Assembly (NCBI GenBank): GCA_009773185.1
Contig: WPIF01000005.1
Coordinates: 62,001 to 126,000 of the forward strand
Reading direction: 5' to 3'
Length of the DNA: 64,000 nucleotides
From: Nitrospirota bacterium
Lineage (GTDB): Bacteria > Nitrospirota > Thermodesulfovibrionia > Thermodesulfovibrionales > UBA1546
Shown: piece by piece, positions 8,887 to 18,406 of the stretch
Layout: every line of letters begins with the position of its first letter
Position numbering within the stretch: position 1 is the stretch's first letter
The notes under the pieces: generated by a model
Databases searched by the model: none
What the model was told of the DNA's origin: nothing
What the model saw: only the letters and a program-made list of their open reading frames with translations
Made by a program: the position numbers and the translations under genes

Positions 8887-9744
8887 ATGACCGAAGAGAA
8901 AGAAGAAATCCGGTCTCTGCGCAGCGAGATTAAACGGCTAAGGAAGGCCCTCACCGAGCTTACCCCATCCCTGGAAACACTTCTAAGACACCGCGGATTC
9001 AGGATATACAAAAAAGAACCATCAGATGACCTTGTTATTCCTTCTAAAAAATTCCTCAAAGATTACTATGAAATACTAAAAAAATATTCTTTCAGGTTAT
9101 TCCTCAGGGACGTAATCAAACATCAGGAGTATTTCACAAAGGAGCAGGTTACAAAATATGCGACATCTGATGTGACAGGCTCGTATATTGATTTTCTGCT
9201 ATCCGTAAAATTGATTGAAACTGCGGGCGCTCAGAGATTCAGGCTTAAAAAAAGGCCTGTCAAGAGTTTCGGTGAGACCCTTGAGTGGTTTCTGTGCGAG
9301 ATACTCAAACGGGAATTCTCTGCGGAGGCAACCTGGGGTGTCAAATTCAAAAGGCCTAAAGTGGGCGGAGATTATGACCTTATTGCAAAGATTGACGGTT
9401 CAATCTTATACATGGAGGTGAAATCCTCGCCTCCGAAACAGATTTATGCAAATGAGATAACTGCTTTTTTTGACAGGGTCTTTGACCTTTCTCCTGAGAT
9501 TGCCGTATTTTTTATGGATACGGAGCTGCGGATGAAGGATAAAATTGTGCCAATGTTTGAAGAGGAACTGAAAAAAAGGCTCCCTTCGCCCCCTCCTGTC
9601 CTGAGGCTTGAAAAAGAACTCTTTCAGATATGGAACAGAACCTTTATAATAAATGCCAGGGATAGCATCACAAATAATACCGGGAAGGCATTGAGCTGGT
9701 ATTTCAGGACAGGCCGTAAAACACCCTGCCCTTTGAATGCCTGA
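8887..9744 (+). CDS. Predicted PD-(D/E)xK nuclease-like protein
   Basis: I do not recognise a named family. The 285-residue protein starts with a short charged coiled coil (about 2-27). A middle region around 60-115 resembles a winged helix, then GGDYDLIAKIDGSILYMEVK gives a nuclease-type D164...E177-V-K179 arrangement. The basic/hydrophobic run TLEWFLCEILKREF before it would supply the core helix. It follows the restriction-methyltransferase closely and may be an accessory nuclease of that system. It could equally belong with the downstream small Cys protein, only 14 bp away. Confidence 0.6.
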   Translation: MTEEKEEIRSLRSEIKRLRKALTELTPSLETLLRHRGFRIYKKEPSDDLVIPSKKFLKDYYEILKKYSFRLFLRDVIKHQEYFTKEQVTKYATSDVTGSYIDFLLSVKLIETAGAQRFRLKKRPVKSFGETLEWFLCEILKREFSAEATWGVKFKRPKVGGDYDLIAKIDGSILYMEVKSSPPKQIYANEITAFFDRVFDLSPEIAVFFMDTELRMKDKIVPMFEEELKKRLPSPPPVLRLEKELFQIWNRTFIINARDSITNNTGKALSWYFRTGRKTPCPLNA

Positions 9745-9758
9745 AAAAGGAGGGTATA

Positions 9759-9938
9759 ATGGATGTATGTGCAGTATGCGCATGGCGTGCAACATGCCAG
9801 AAAAAGTTTTCAATATCAGGCAAAGATATGCGCTGTCCTGATTTTGCAAAGGATGTGACCATTAAAGAAAAAACAGAAGAAGATAAGGAAACAGAATCGG
9901 AGATCCGCAGAGGCGGAAAGGAGCAGAAAAAAGGGTGA
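9759..9938 (+). CDS. Small Cys-rich protein (59 aa), coupled to the ExeA-like ATPase
   Basis: This short gene has a strong Shine-Dalgarno (AAGGAGGG) just before its ATG. The product starts MDVCAVCAWRATCQKKF and later has RCPDF, giving a CxxC...C...C set that suggests a small zinc knuckle. The rest is a charged, disordered-looking tail (KEKTEEDKETESEIRRGG). Its TGA overlaps the GTG start of the next gene (GGGTGATA), so the two are probably translationally coupled. The function is unknown; I recall similar small CAWR-type proteins from related bacteria, but this is memory only. Confidence 0.65.
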   Translation: MDVCAVCAWRATCQKKFSISGKDMRCPDFAKDVTIKEKTEEDKETESEIRRGGKEQKKG

Positions 9939-11467
9939 TATACGACAAGTTTTTCGGATTCAGGGGAGAGCCGTTCGGAGTAACACCTGACACCAGGTTC
10001 CTGTATATGAGCAAGAGGCATGAGGATGCGCTTGCCCACCTGAATTTCGGCATATCGGAAAACAAGGGTTTTGTGATGCTCACAGGAGAGGTAGGCGCAG
10101 GCAAGACAACGCTTATAAGGTATTTCCTTGACAACTTGGGCCCTGATACGCACAGCTCCCTGATAATAAATCCGATGGTAGATCCGCTTGAACTTCTCAA
10201 ACTGATAAATCACGACTTCGGCATTGCCTGTGCCGGCGATACACAGAAAGATCATCTCGATGCCCTTAATAATTTTCTCCTGGAAGCCTTTTCGAAAAAA
10301 GAGAAGGCGGTCCTTGTAATAGACGAGGCACAGGGATTAAGCCTCGAATGTCTTGAGTTCATAAGGCTCCTGTCAAACCTTGAAACAAACACAAAAAAAC
10401 TGCTGCAGGTAGTCCTTGTGGGGCAGCCTGAATTAAAGAGAATTGTATCAAGCGAACCCCTTAAACAGCTTGACCAGAGGATTGCCGTCAGATATCATCT
10501 TGAGCCCCTTGACCTTAATGATTCGATTATATATGTAAGCCACAGACTGAAGATTGCAGGAGGAGGGATGGTAACCTTCCCGGTAAACGGGATAAAGCTC
10601 ATTTACAGGCATGCTCACGGAATCCCCCGGCTTATTAATATGGCATGCGACAGGGCCCTTCTGCTCTCCTATTCAGACGGCAAGATAAAGATTGACACCG
10701 CAATAGTGAAAAAAGCCATAAAAGAATTAAGCACCTCCCAATACAAAGGTGGAAATAATTTTCTTAAGTATGCTGTTACCGGCATAGCAATACTCATCCT
10801 TGTTATTGCGGCATACCGCAATATAGAGTATGAAGAACATTATCTTGATAAGATTAGCAGTATGTTAAAGGGGGTCCGGACAGAAGGAGAATTTTTCATA
10901 AATGACGGGATATATATGGCCTCGAAAGAGGAGCTTTCTGAAGCAGCCAGCATCTTAAACCTCATGAATATATGGGGAGAAAAAGATATGCGCAGCGATA
11001 TGGACGTATCCAAAGAACTCGGGAAAAGAGGCTATTCTGTTTACAAATTCGGCAATGACCTTGACAGGGCAATAAGGCTCAATATACCGTGTATGCTTTC
11101 TATAAAGCAAAATAAGACAAACAGATGGGTTGTCCTGAGATGGGCTGTCGGAGGCGATGTAATGCTCATAGACCCGAGAGACGGGAAAAACATCCTGCCT
11201 GTAAAAACATTTAGAGACACTATTTCAGAGATTAGCGTATTTTATAAAAACAGATATAATAATAACAGGATATCATTGCTGCAGCAGGAACTCAAGAAAC
11301 GCGGGCTGTACAATTCTCCAGTGACGGGTGAATCAGGTTCAAAGACAAAAAAAGCGCTGATGAAGTTCCAGGAAATAAAAGGCCTTGAACCAACAGGGAC
11401 CCTTGATGAAGAGACAGCAATTTTACTTTCAGGCAATGAAAGTGTGCCCAGATTAGTACCTGAATAA
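9935..11467 (+). CDS. ExeA/GspA-like AAA ATPase with peptidoglycan-binding domain
   Basis: ExeA-type proteins are inner-membrane ATPases that reach the cell wall and help place secretion or pilus machinery through peptidoglycan. The 510-residue protein has Walker A GEVGAGKT at 51-58, Walker B VLVIDEAQ with D130-E131, and one membrane segment near 277-294. A periplasmic middle region resembles the degenerate C39-like part of GspA. The C-terminus (about 440-505) is a PG_binding_1 domain (TKKALMKFQEIKGLEPTG). Translation starts at GTG inside the stop of the preceding small gene. The likely client is the type IV pilus, which is encoded elsewhere in the window. Confidence 0.9.
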   Translation: MIYDKFFGFRGEPFGVTPDTRFLYMSKRHEDALAHLNFGISENKGFVMLTGEVGAGKTTLIRYFLDNLGPDTHSSLIINPMVDPLELLKLINHDFGIACAGDTQKDHLDALNNFLLEAFSKKEKAVLVIDEAQGLSLECLEFIRLLSNLETNTKKLLQVVLVGQPELKRIVSSEPLKQLDQRIAVRYHLEPLDLNDSIIYVSHRLKIAGGGMVTFPVNGIKLIYRHAHGIPRLINMACDRALLLSYSDGKIKIDTAIVKKAIKELSTSQYKGGNNFLKYAVTGIAILILVIAAYRNIEYEEHYLDKISSMLKGVRTEGEFFINDGIYMASKEELSEAASILNLMNIWGEKDMRSDMDVSKELGKRGYSVYKFGNDLDRAIRLNIPCMLSIKQNKTNRWVVLRWAVGGDVMLIDPRDGKNILPVKTFRDTISEISVFYKNRYNNNRISLLQQELKKRGLYNSPVTGESGSKTKKALMKFQEIKGLEPTGTLDEETAILLSGNESVPRLVPE

Positions 11468-11495
11468 TATTCTTAAAAATAAAGGAGGAGTTGAA

Positions 11496-12857
11496 ATGGA
11501 TCTTAAAAAATTGAGAAATATTCTTTCCGTTACTAATGGCGCCTTAGAGTTAAAGGATAAGGCCGGCTTGAAGGGTATCATGGACGAGCTTATTTACGAG
11601 GCAGTATTTACAGAAGATAAGGACAGGCAGATTGCAATTTTCACTCTGATAAAAGAGGCTGCGAAGGCAGCAGGCGCTGTGCCTGCATCAATACAGGGCC
11701 TGTATGAAGAGATGGGGAAGAATTACCCTGGCTTTACTGTCCCTGCGATAAATATCAGAGGGCTCACCTATGACACTGCAAGGGCTATTTTCAGAAAAGC
11801 AAACAAGATGAATGCCGGCGCAATAATATTCGAAATAGCGCGTTCAGAGATAGGTTATACAAAGCAGAGGCCTTTGGAATATTCCACAGTTATACTGGCA
11901 GCTGCAGTCAGGGAAGGGTTCAGCGGCCCTGTGTTTATACAGGGTGACCATTTTCAGCTTGTGAGAAAAAATTATCTTGCAGACCCGAAACCTGAAACAG
12001 ATTATATAAGGGGCCTGATTAAAGAGGCTATAGAGGCAGAATTTTACAACATTGATATTGATTCCTCAACGCTGGTTGACCTCGACAAGCCGAGCCTCAA
12101 AGAGCAGCAGAGGCCTAATTTTGAAAGGGCAGCTGAGCTTGGGGCATATATAAGAGACATCCAGCCAAAGGGGATTGATGTTTCCATAGGCGGTGAGATT
12201 GGCGAGATCGGCGGCAAAAACAGCAATCCGGATGAACTCAGGGCATATCTTGACGGGTTTAAAGAGATATTCAAGGCAGGAAAAGGGTTAAGCAAGCTGA
12301 GCGTTCAGACAGGAACATCACATGGCGGTGTTGTGCTTCCTGACGGGACACTGGCAAAGGTCAAGATAGATTTTGAAACACTCCGCATATTGTCTGATAT
12401 GGCGAGAAAAGAATACAGGCTTTCAGGCTGCGTTCAGCATGGCGCATCAACATTGCCTGATGAGGCATTCCACATGTTCCCGCAGACAGCCACATCTGAA
12501 GTACATCTTGCAACAGGCTTCCAGAACATAATGTATGACAGCAAGGCAATGCCGAAAGAGTTTAAGGATGAGGTTTATGCATTTATAAAGAAGGAATATG
12601 CCAAGGAACACAAAGAAGGCCAAACAGAAGAGCAGTTCATATACAGCACAAGGAAAAAAGGATTTGGCCCTTTGAAAAGAAAGTGGTGGGACCTTCCGCA
12701 GGATATAAAAGGACCAATAATGAAAGAGCTCGAGGACAAGTTTGGCCTGCTGTTTAACGAACTAAAGGTTGGAAACACAAAAGATATAGTAAGCAGGACA
12801 GTTAAGCCTGTTGTTGTAAAAAAAGCGATTCCCGAGTCGATAGCAAAGGAACTGTAA
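11496..12857 (+). CDS. Class II fructose-bisphosphate aldolase family protein
   Basis: This is a zinc-dependent class II aldolase-type TIM barrel of 453 residues, longer than the ~350 of E. coli Fba. The active-site motif appears as GPVFIQGDHFQ with Asp151 and His152; PAINIRGL near 83-90 and TGTSHGGVVLPDG carry the other metal and phosphate-binding positions. The N-terminal ~80 residues and the C-terminal ~100 (rich in Lys/Glu) are extensions typical of the long subfamily found in anaerobes and deep-branching bacteria. A good ribosome site (AGGAGG) precedes the ATG. phosphofructokinase follows 68 bp downstream, supporting a glycolytic role; tagatose- or sedoheptulose-bisphosphate activity is an alternative. 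Confidence 0.85.
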   Translation: MDLKKLRNILSVTNGALELKDKAGLKGIMDELIYEAVFTEDKDRQIAIFTLIKEAAKAAGAVPASIQGLYEEMGKNYPGFTVPAINIRGLTYDTARAIFRKANKMNAGAIIFEIARSEIGYTKQRPLEYSTVILAAAVREGFSGPVFIQGDHFQLVRKNYLADPKPETDYIRGLIKEAIEAEFYNIDIDSSTLVDLDKPSLKEQQRPNFERAAELGAYIRDIQPKGIDVSIGGEIGEIGGKNSNPDELRAYLDGFKEIFKAGKGLSKLSVQTGTSHGGVVLPDGTLAKVKIDFETLRILSDMARKEYRLSGCVQHGASTLPDEAFHMFPQTATSEVHLATGFQNIMYDSKAMPKEFKDEVYAFIKKEYAKEHKEGQTEEQFIYSTRKKGFGPLKRKWWDLPQDIKGPIMKELEDKFGLLFNELKVGNTKDIVSRTVKPVVVKKAIPESIAKEL

Positions 12858-12925
12858 ATTTATCACATGACAAAGACAGGCCATAATATTGCCGCTCAAA
12901 CAGACCCTGCCTTAAGAGGTTTCGT

Positions 12926-14185
12926 ATGAAAGAAGTCCTTGCAATAGTTGTCGGTGGCGGGCCTGCACCCGGAATAAACGGAGTCATAAGTGCAGCCACG
13001 ATTGAAGCAATAAAAAAAGGCAAAAAGGTTATCGGCATAGTAGGAGGTTTCAAAAGCCTCTTTGCCGGGGACAAGAAAAAAGTAATAGACCTCACCTTTG
13101 ATAATGTCAGCAAGATACATATAACCGGAGGTTCAATATTAAGGACCTCCAGGGACTTTCCTGACAAGGTTAAAGAACGCTTTAAGACACTCATGTCAAC
13201 CCTTAAGTCCCTCAATGTCAGATACCTTATCACGATCGGCGGAGAAGGAACTCTCTATATGGCAAGGTGGATAGAAAAAGAGGCAAAAGGAAGGATTGCA
13301 GTTGTCCATGTGCCAAAGACAATAGACAATGACCTTCCTATGCCGGGCGGAATGCCGACCTTTGGATATGAAACTGCAAGGCACTGGGGGGTCGAACTTG
13401 TCGAAAATATCATTGAGGATGCAAGGACCACCGGCAGATGGTATGTTGTTACAACAATGGGGAGATATACCGGGCATCTCGCCCTGGGCATAGGAAAAGC
13501 AGCAGGCGCAACCATAACACTTATACCGGAAGAATTCTCTTCGGGATCCGCCGGAGGAGGAAGGGAAGACAGGCTTTCGTGTAAAAAGGTCGCTGACATA
13601 CTTGAGGGCTCCATAATTAAAAGGCTTTCACTGGGCAAGGATTACGGAGTCGCTGTGCTTGCAGAGGGGATTGCCAATAAGTTTGACCCAAAGGAACTTC
13701 TGGAATACGAGGTATTAGAAAAGGATGAGACAGGCAGGGTGCGGCTTTCTGAAATACAGCTTGGAAGAGTGATGAAGAATATAGTGCAGAAAAGCCTCGA
13801 GAGCCGTGGCATAAAAGTTACAATCGTGGATAAAAATATTGGCTATGAACTCAGAGCAGCCGACCCGATACCGTTTGATGCAGAATATACAAGAAACCTC
13901 GGTTACGGCGCTGTGAGGTTCCTTTTGATGGGCGGCACAGGTTCCATGACAGTCTTTTATGAAGGCAAACTTAAATCTGTTCCTTTCTGCGAGATGTTCG
14001 AGCCTGACACGGGAAAGACAAAGATGAGGTATGTTGACATCACATCCGAGACATATCTTGTTGGATGGGAATACATGATGAGGATTAAGAAGGATGACCT
14101 CAAACCCGGAAACATCAAAAGATTAGCGCTTGCAGCACACATGAAGGTTGATGACTTCAGAAAAAGATTTTCTTATATTGTCTGA
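12926..14185 (+). CDS. 6-phosphofructokinase, phosphoryl donor uncertain
   Basis: This is a 419-residue enzyme of the PfkA superfamily that phosphorylates fructose 6-phosphate. GGGPAPGINGVI is the nucleotide/PPi loop, and PKTIDND at 130-136 carries the catalytic Asp. The donor-selecting motif reads GGEGT at 105-109. Gly at 108 is the ATP-type residue, whereas Lys in PKTIDND is the residue of PPi-dependent enzymes; Glu replaces the usual Asp at 107. Donor preference therefore cannot be assigned from motifs. It forms a pair with the aldolase gene just upstream. Confidence 0.88.
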   Translation: MKEVLAIVVGGGPAPGINGVISAATIEAIKKGKKVIGIVGGFKSLFAGDKKKVIDLTFDNVSKIHITGGSILRTSRDFPDKVKERFKTLMSTLKSLNVRYLITIGGEGTLYMARWIEKEAKGRIAVVHVPKTIDNDLPMPGGMPTFGYETARHWGVELVENIIEDARTTGRWYVVTTMGRYTGHLALGIGKAAGATITLIPEEFSSGSAGGGREDRLSCKKVADILEGSIIKRLSLGKDYGVAVLAEGIANKFDPKELLEYEVLEKDETGRVRLSEIQLGRVMKNIVQKSLESRGIKVTIVDKNIGYELRAADPIPFDAEYTRNLGYGAVRFLLMGGTGSMTVFYEGKLKSVPFCEMFEPDTGKTKMRYVDITSETYLVGWEYMMRIKKDDLKPGNIKRLALAAHMKVDDFRKRFSYIV

Positions 14186-14227
14186 ACTCAGACTTTTTTA
14201 AATAACGCCCCTTCCCACATCTCCTTA

Positions 14228-14266
14228 TTGACCATTTCATCTCAATGAATATAGAATTATGCCATG
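14228..14266 (+). promoter_or_regulatory. Promoter block of hsdRMS, matching that of the other RM gene
   Basis: TTGACC (14228-14233), a 16-bp spacer, TATAGA (14250-14255) and AATTATGCCATG (14255-14266) repeat the layout found at 5674-5712. The match stops abruptly on both sides, so this block was either copied or is held by selection. Confidence 0.6.
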
Positions 14267-14297
14267 TGGTTAAATAAATTCTAGATGCAGGAGAATA

Positions 14298-16994
14298 ATG
14301 CAGGGAAGCTCTCCAAGCAATTCTGAATGGCTGACAAGAAAGAAGCTTATAGACCCACGGCTTGAAGCAGCTGGATGGAAAGTTGTGCCTTTCAATACTG
14401 GGAAAGACCTTTCAGCGTTTGACAGATGCGCGATTGAAGAATATCCGACCGATAACGGCCCTGCTGATTACGCCCTCTGTAATGATGGGAAAATTATCGG
14501 GGTTGTTGAAGGGAAAAAGCTTTCGCTTGGTCCTCAGAATGTTCTTACCCAAGCTGAACGTTACTCGCGCGGAGTAACGAGTAGCCCGTTTAATTTTCAT
14601 GGATTCAGAGTTCCATTTCTATATTCGACCAATGGTGAGGTTATCTGGCATCATGACATACGCAATGAGCAAAGCCGTTCACGTCGAATAACACATTTTC
14701 ACACACCGGAGGCGTTAACCGAAAAACTTAGTCAGAATTTTGAGACGGCCTGTGAACGTCTTTTCCAAATACCAAACGACCATCCGAGGCTTCGCCCCTA
14801 TCAAATAGATGCAAACACGGCAACAGAACAGGCGATTGCTAATAGAAAACGCCATATGCTTGTTGCAATGGCAACTGGTACAGGCAAGACCTTTACTCTG
14901 GTTAATCAGGTTTATAGATTAATGAAGTCAGGCGTTGCGAAACGGATTCTTTTTATGGTTGACCGCAGGGCATTAGCAGCGCAGGCTGTCCGTGCTTTTG
15001 CCTCATTTGAGCCTGAGCCGGGATTGAAGTTCGACAAGATTTATGAAGTATACAGCCAACGTTTCCAAAGAGAAGACTTTGATGAAAATGAAATATTCGA
15101 TCCCAAAGTCCTACCAACAGCATACTTAAAAGATCCTCAGCCGGGGCATGCCTTTGTATATGTCTGCACAATACAGAGAATGATGATTAATCTTTTTGGG
15201 CGAAACGCAATATTCAACATTGGCGATGAGGAAATAGACGAGGATGCTGACAAGTTTCCTGATATTCCAATTCATGCCTTTGATCTTATTATTGCCGATG
15301 AATGTCACAGAGGATATACCGCTTCAGAACTTGCAATCTGGCGGGATACTATTGATCACTTTGATGCTATCAAGGTCGGGTTGACTGCAACGCCAGCAGC
15401 ACATACGACAACATATTTCAGAGATGTAGTTTATCGTTATGAGTATGAGCGCGCAGTGCGGGAGGGCTATCTCGTTGATTATGACCTTGTTAGTATTAAT
15501 TCGGAAGTAAAGATGAAAGGCGTATTCCTTAATGAAGGAGAGCAGGTAGGCATTATTAATCCGGAAACAGGTTCAGAGCAACTTGACCTTTTAGAAGCAG
15601 AGCGCCAGTTTGAATCTATAGATATTGAAGACAAAGTAACCTCGCCTGATTCAAACAAAAAGATTCTTGAAGAGATAAGAAAATATGCACAGGAACATGA
15701 AGAACGCTATGGACGTTTCCCAAAGACTTTGATATTTGCTGTTAATGACATGCCGCATACCTCTCATGCAGACCAGCTTGTTGATATTGCCCGTGATGTT
15801 TTCGGACAGGGCGACTCTTTTGTTCAGAAAATTACGGGCCGGGTGGACAGGCCCCTTCAGCGCATACGAGAATTCCGAAATCGTAAACTTCCCGGCATAG
15901 TTGTTTCGGTTGACCTCCTTACCACAGGCGTTGATATCCCTGACCTTGAATTTATTGTTTTTCTCAGGCCGGTTAAATCAAGAATTCTCTTTGAACAAAT
16001 GCTCGGTCGAGGCACACGCAAAGGCGAACATTATACCGACAAATCCCATTTTACAGTCTTTGACTGTTTCGATGGAACGCTGATGGAATATTTTAGAAAC
16101 ACAACAGCCATAACTGCCGAGCCTGTGAGACAGGAGCCAAGGACTATTGCTGAAATTATTGAAGACATCTATCAGAACAGAGATAGGGATTACAATATCC
16201 GATGTCTGATCAAAAGATTGCAGCGTATCGCAAAAGAGATGTCAAGCGAAGCAAGGGATTTATTTGCTGCATACATTCCAAACGGTGACCTGGCAGAGTT
16301 TGCGGCTAATTTGCCCCGAAGGTTGAGAGAGGACTTTACCGGCATTATGGAAATTCTTCGTAATTCGGGCTTCCAAAATCTATTGTTAAATTATCCAAGA
16401 CCGCCTCGAACATTTCTTGTTGCTTATGAAACTGTGGACGCTGTGAGCAGCACATGGTTTGTTCGATCTCCAAATGGAAAAGAGTATGGGCCTGAAGACT
16501 ACCTCACTGCTTTTAGCCGGTTTGTTCAGGAGAATTCCTCACAGATTGAAGCTATCCGCATTCTTCTTGGCAGCCCAAAGGATTGGAGCCCGAAAGCCCT
16601 CAAAGAACTTCGCCAGAAATTGACCACTGCGCCTCTTAGATTTTCAGTTGAGAATTTGCAAAAAGCGCACAAGTTGAAATATCAAAAAGACCTTGTTGAT
16701 ATTATCTCTATGATTAAGCACGCAGCCTATGAAGAAGAGCCTCTTTATACCGCAGAGCAAAGAGTGCAGAGGGCGTTTATGCGGATAACAGGAGGTCGCA
16801 CTTTTACACCTGAACAGCAGCAATGGCTTGACAGAATAAGGGTTCACCTTATTGAAAATCTTTCGATTGATAAGGATGACTTTGATGTTCTTCCTGTCTT
16901 CACTCGTCCCGGCGGCTGGGGCCGTGCAGAAAAAGATTTCAACGGTCAACTTCCTGAACTTCTTAACCTTTTTAATGCAGGTGTTGCAGCATGA
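14298..16994 (+). CDS. hsdR: Type I restriction enzyme HsdR subunit
   Basis: HsdR is the ATP-dependent translocase and nuclease of a type I restriction system. The 898-residue protein starts with a nuclease domain containing GVVEGKK (the ExK of the PD-(D/E)xK core). A superfamily 2 helicase follows: Walker A ATGTGKTF near 190, motif II ADECHRG, motif III VGLTATPA and motif VI EQMLGRGTR. The C-terminal ~250 residues contain helical coupling segments that dock to HsdM. Length and motif spelling fit the EcoEI-type (family B) R subunit. The stop overlaps the hsdM start by four bases (ATGA). A Shine-Dalgarno (GCAGGAG) precedes the ATG at 14298. Confidence 0.95.
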   Translation: MQGSSPSNSEWLTRKKLIDPRLEAAGWKVVPFNTGKDLSAFDRCAIEEYPTDNGPADYALCNDGKIIGVVEGKKLSLGPQNVLTQAERYSRGVTSSPFNFHGFRVPFLYSTNGEVIWHHDIRNEQSRSRRITHFHTPEALTEKLSQNFETACERLFQIPNDHPRLRPYQIDANTATEQAIANRKRHMLVAMATGTGKTFTLVNQVYRLMKSGVAKRILFMVDRRALAAQAVRAFASFEPEPGLKFDKIYEVYSQRFQREDFDENEIFDPKVLPTAYLKDPQPGHAFVYVCTIQRMMINLFGRNAIFNIGDEEIDEDADKFPDIPIHAFDLIIADECHRGYTASELAIWRDTIDHFDAIKVGLTATPAAHTTTYFRDVVYRYEYERAVREGYLVDYDLVSINSEVKMKGVFLNEGEQVGIINPETGSEQLDLLEAERQFESIDIEDKVTSPDSNKKILEEIRKYAQEHEERYGRFPKTLIFAVNDMPHTSHADQLVDIARDVFGQGDSFVQKITGRVDRPLQRIREFRNRKLPGIVVSVDLLTTGVDIPDLEFIVFLRPVKSRILFEQMLGRGTRKGEHYTDKSHFTVFDCFDGTLMEYFRNTTAITAEPVRQEPRTIAEIIEDIYQNRDRDYNIRCLIKRLQRIAKEMSSEARDLFAAYIPNGDLAEFAANLPRRLREDFTGIMEILRNSGFQNLLLNYPRPPRTFLVAYETVDAVSSTWFVRSPNGKEYGPEDYLTAFSRFVQENSSQIEAIRILLGSPKDWSPKALKELRQKLTTAPLRFSVENLQKAHKLKYQKDLVDIISMIKHAAYEEEPLYTAEQRVQRAFMRITGGRTFTPEQQQWLDRIRVHLIENLSIDKDDFDVLPVFTRPGGWGRAEKDFNGQLPELLNLFNAGVAA

Positions 16995-18406
16995 GCGATG
17001 TAGTCCAAAAACTCTGGGGTTTCTGCCATACCCTTCGGCATGACGGCATTGATTATGGCGATTACATTGAGCAGATAACATATCTCCTTTTTCTCAAGAT
17101 GGCTGATGAAAGGGGCGTCGACCTTCCCAAAGGCTGTGACTGGCCGACTCTTTCGGAAAAATCTGGGATAGGCCTTACAGACGACTATGTGGATATACTC
17201 CGCAAGCTCGGACAGCAGCGTGGCCTGCTCGGTGATATCTTTGCAGGAGCAATGTCGAGGTTCAATAACCCTGTAAATCTCAAAAAACTTATCAGCCTTA
17301 TTGACGAGACTGAATGGACAACTCTTGATGTGGATATAAAAGCCGCTGCATTTGAAGGACTTTTACAGAAGGCTGCTGACGAAGGGAAAAAAGGCGCAGG
17401 CCAGTACTTTACGCCCCGCATTCTCATTCAGTCTATTGTCCGCTGTATAAAGCCTGATCCGAGAACTAATAAAGAGTTTACTATCTGTGACCCTGCCTGC
17501 GGAACTGGTGGATTCCTTGTTTCAGCCTATGAATGGTTTATCGGCCAGACAAAAGGCGGAGCTATTGAAAGGGATTTGGCAAAGCGCATCAAGCACGGCA
17601 CTTATTATGGACAGGAACTTGTGCCACGTCCCCGACGTCTTGCCTTAATGAATCTATATCTTCACGGCCTTGAGCCAGAGATAAAACTTGGCGATTCGAT
17701 TTATGAAGTACCGGACAGCAGAAAGTTTGATGTCGTTCTTACAAATCCACCTTTCGGCACTAAAGGCGCGAATCAGGCGCCTGAGCGTGAGGATTTCACA
17801 ATAGAGACAAGCAACAAACAGTTAAATTTTGTTCAGCATGTCGTGAATATACTTAAGCCCGGTGGCAGGGCTGCAATTGTCCTTCCCGATAACTGCCTGT
17901 TTGAAGACAAGGCAGGAGAAGTCTTCAAGATACTTATGGAAGACTGCAACCTTCACACAGTTCTCAGACTTCCGAGAGGAACATTTTCTCCATACAGTCA
18001 GGGCGTAAAGGCAAATGTCATCTTTTTTCAAAAAGGCTTTCCAACAGAAAATACATGGATTTTTGATGCCCGCTCTAATGTTCCGGGCATAACAAAAAAA
18101 GAACGGCCATTGACGATACAGCATTTTCAGGAGTTCGAGAAAAACTACGGCAAAGACCCGAACGGTCAGAGCAAAAGAACTGATTCAGGCGAAGAAGGCC
18201 GCTTCAGAAAATTCCATATCAGCGATATTACGGAAAGAGATTACAAGCTCGATGTTACATGGTTGAAGGATGAGACATTAGAGGATTCTGATAATTTGCC
18301 TGAGCCGCAGGACTTGGCAAGTGAAGCGATAACTGAACTTGAGGCGGTCGTGGATGATTTGAAGGATGTTTTGCAGTTGATTGAGACTAATGGGGATGAA
18401 GAGTGA
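16991..18406 (+). CDS. hsdM: Type I restriction-modification HsdM methyltransferase
   Basis: HsdM methylates adenine within the site chosen by HsdS. The 471-residue protein begins with the HsdM N-terminal helical domain (LRHDGIDYGDYIEQITYLLFLKMADE). GAGQYFTPR, SAM motif I DPACGTGGF and catalytic motif IV NPPFG follow in the usual order. It overlaps hsdR upstream by ATGA, and its TGA overlaps the GTG of hsdS, so the three subunits should be made together from one transcript. Confidence 0.96.
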   Translation: MSDVVQKLWGFCHTLRHDGIDYGDYIEQITYLLFLKMADERGVDLPKGCDWPTLSEKSGIGLTDDYVDILRKLGQQRGLLGDIFAGAMSRFNNPVNLKKLISLIDETEWTTLDVDIKAAAFEGLLQKAADEGKKGAGQYFTPRILIQSIVRCIKPDPRTNKEFTICDPACGTGGFLVSAYEWFIGQTKGGAIERDLAKRIKHGTYYGQELVPRPRRLALMNLYLHGLEPEIKLGDSIYEVPDSRKFDVVLTNPPFGTKGANQAPEREDFTIETSNKQLNFVQHVVNILKPGGRAAIVLPDNCLFEDKAGEVFKILMEDCNLHTVLRLPRGTFSPYSQGVKANVIFFQKGFPTENTWIFDARSNVPGITKKERPLTIQHFQEFEKNYGKDPNGQSKRTDSGEEGRFRKFHISDITERDYKLDVTWLKDETLEDSDNLPEPQDLASEAITELEAVVDDLKDVLQLIETNGDEE

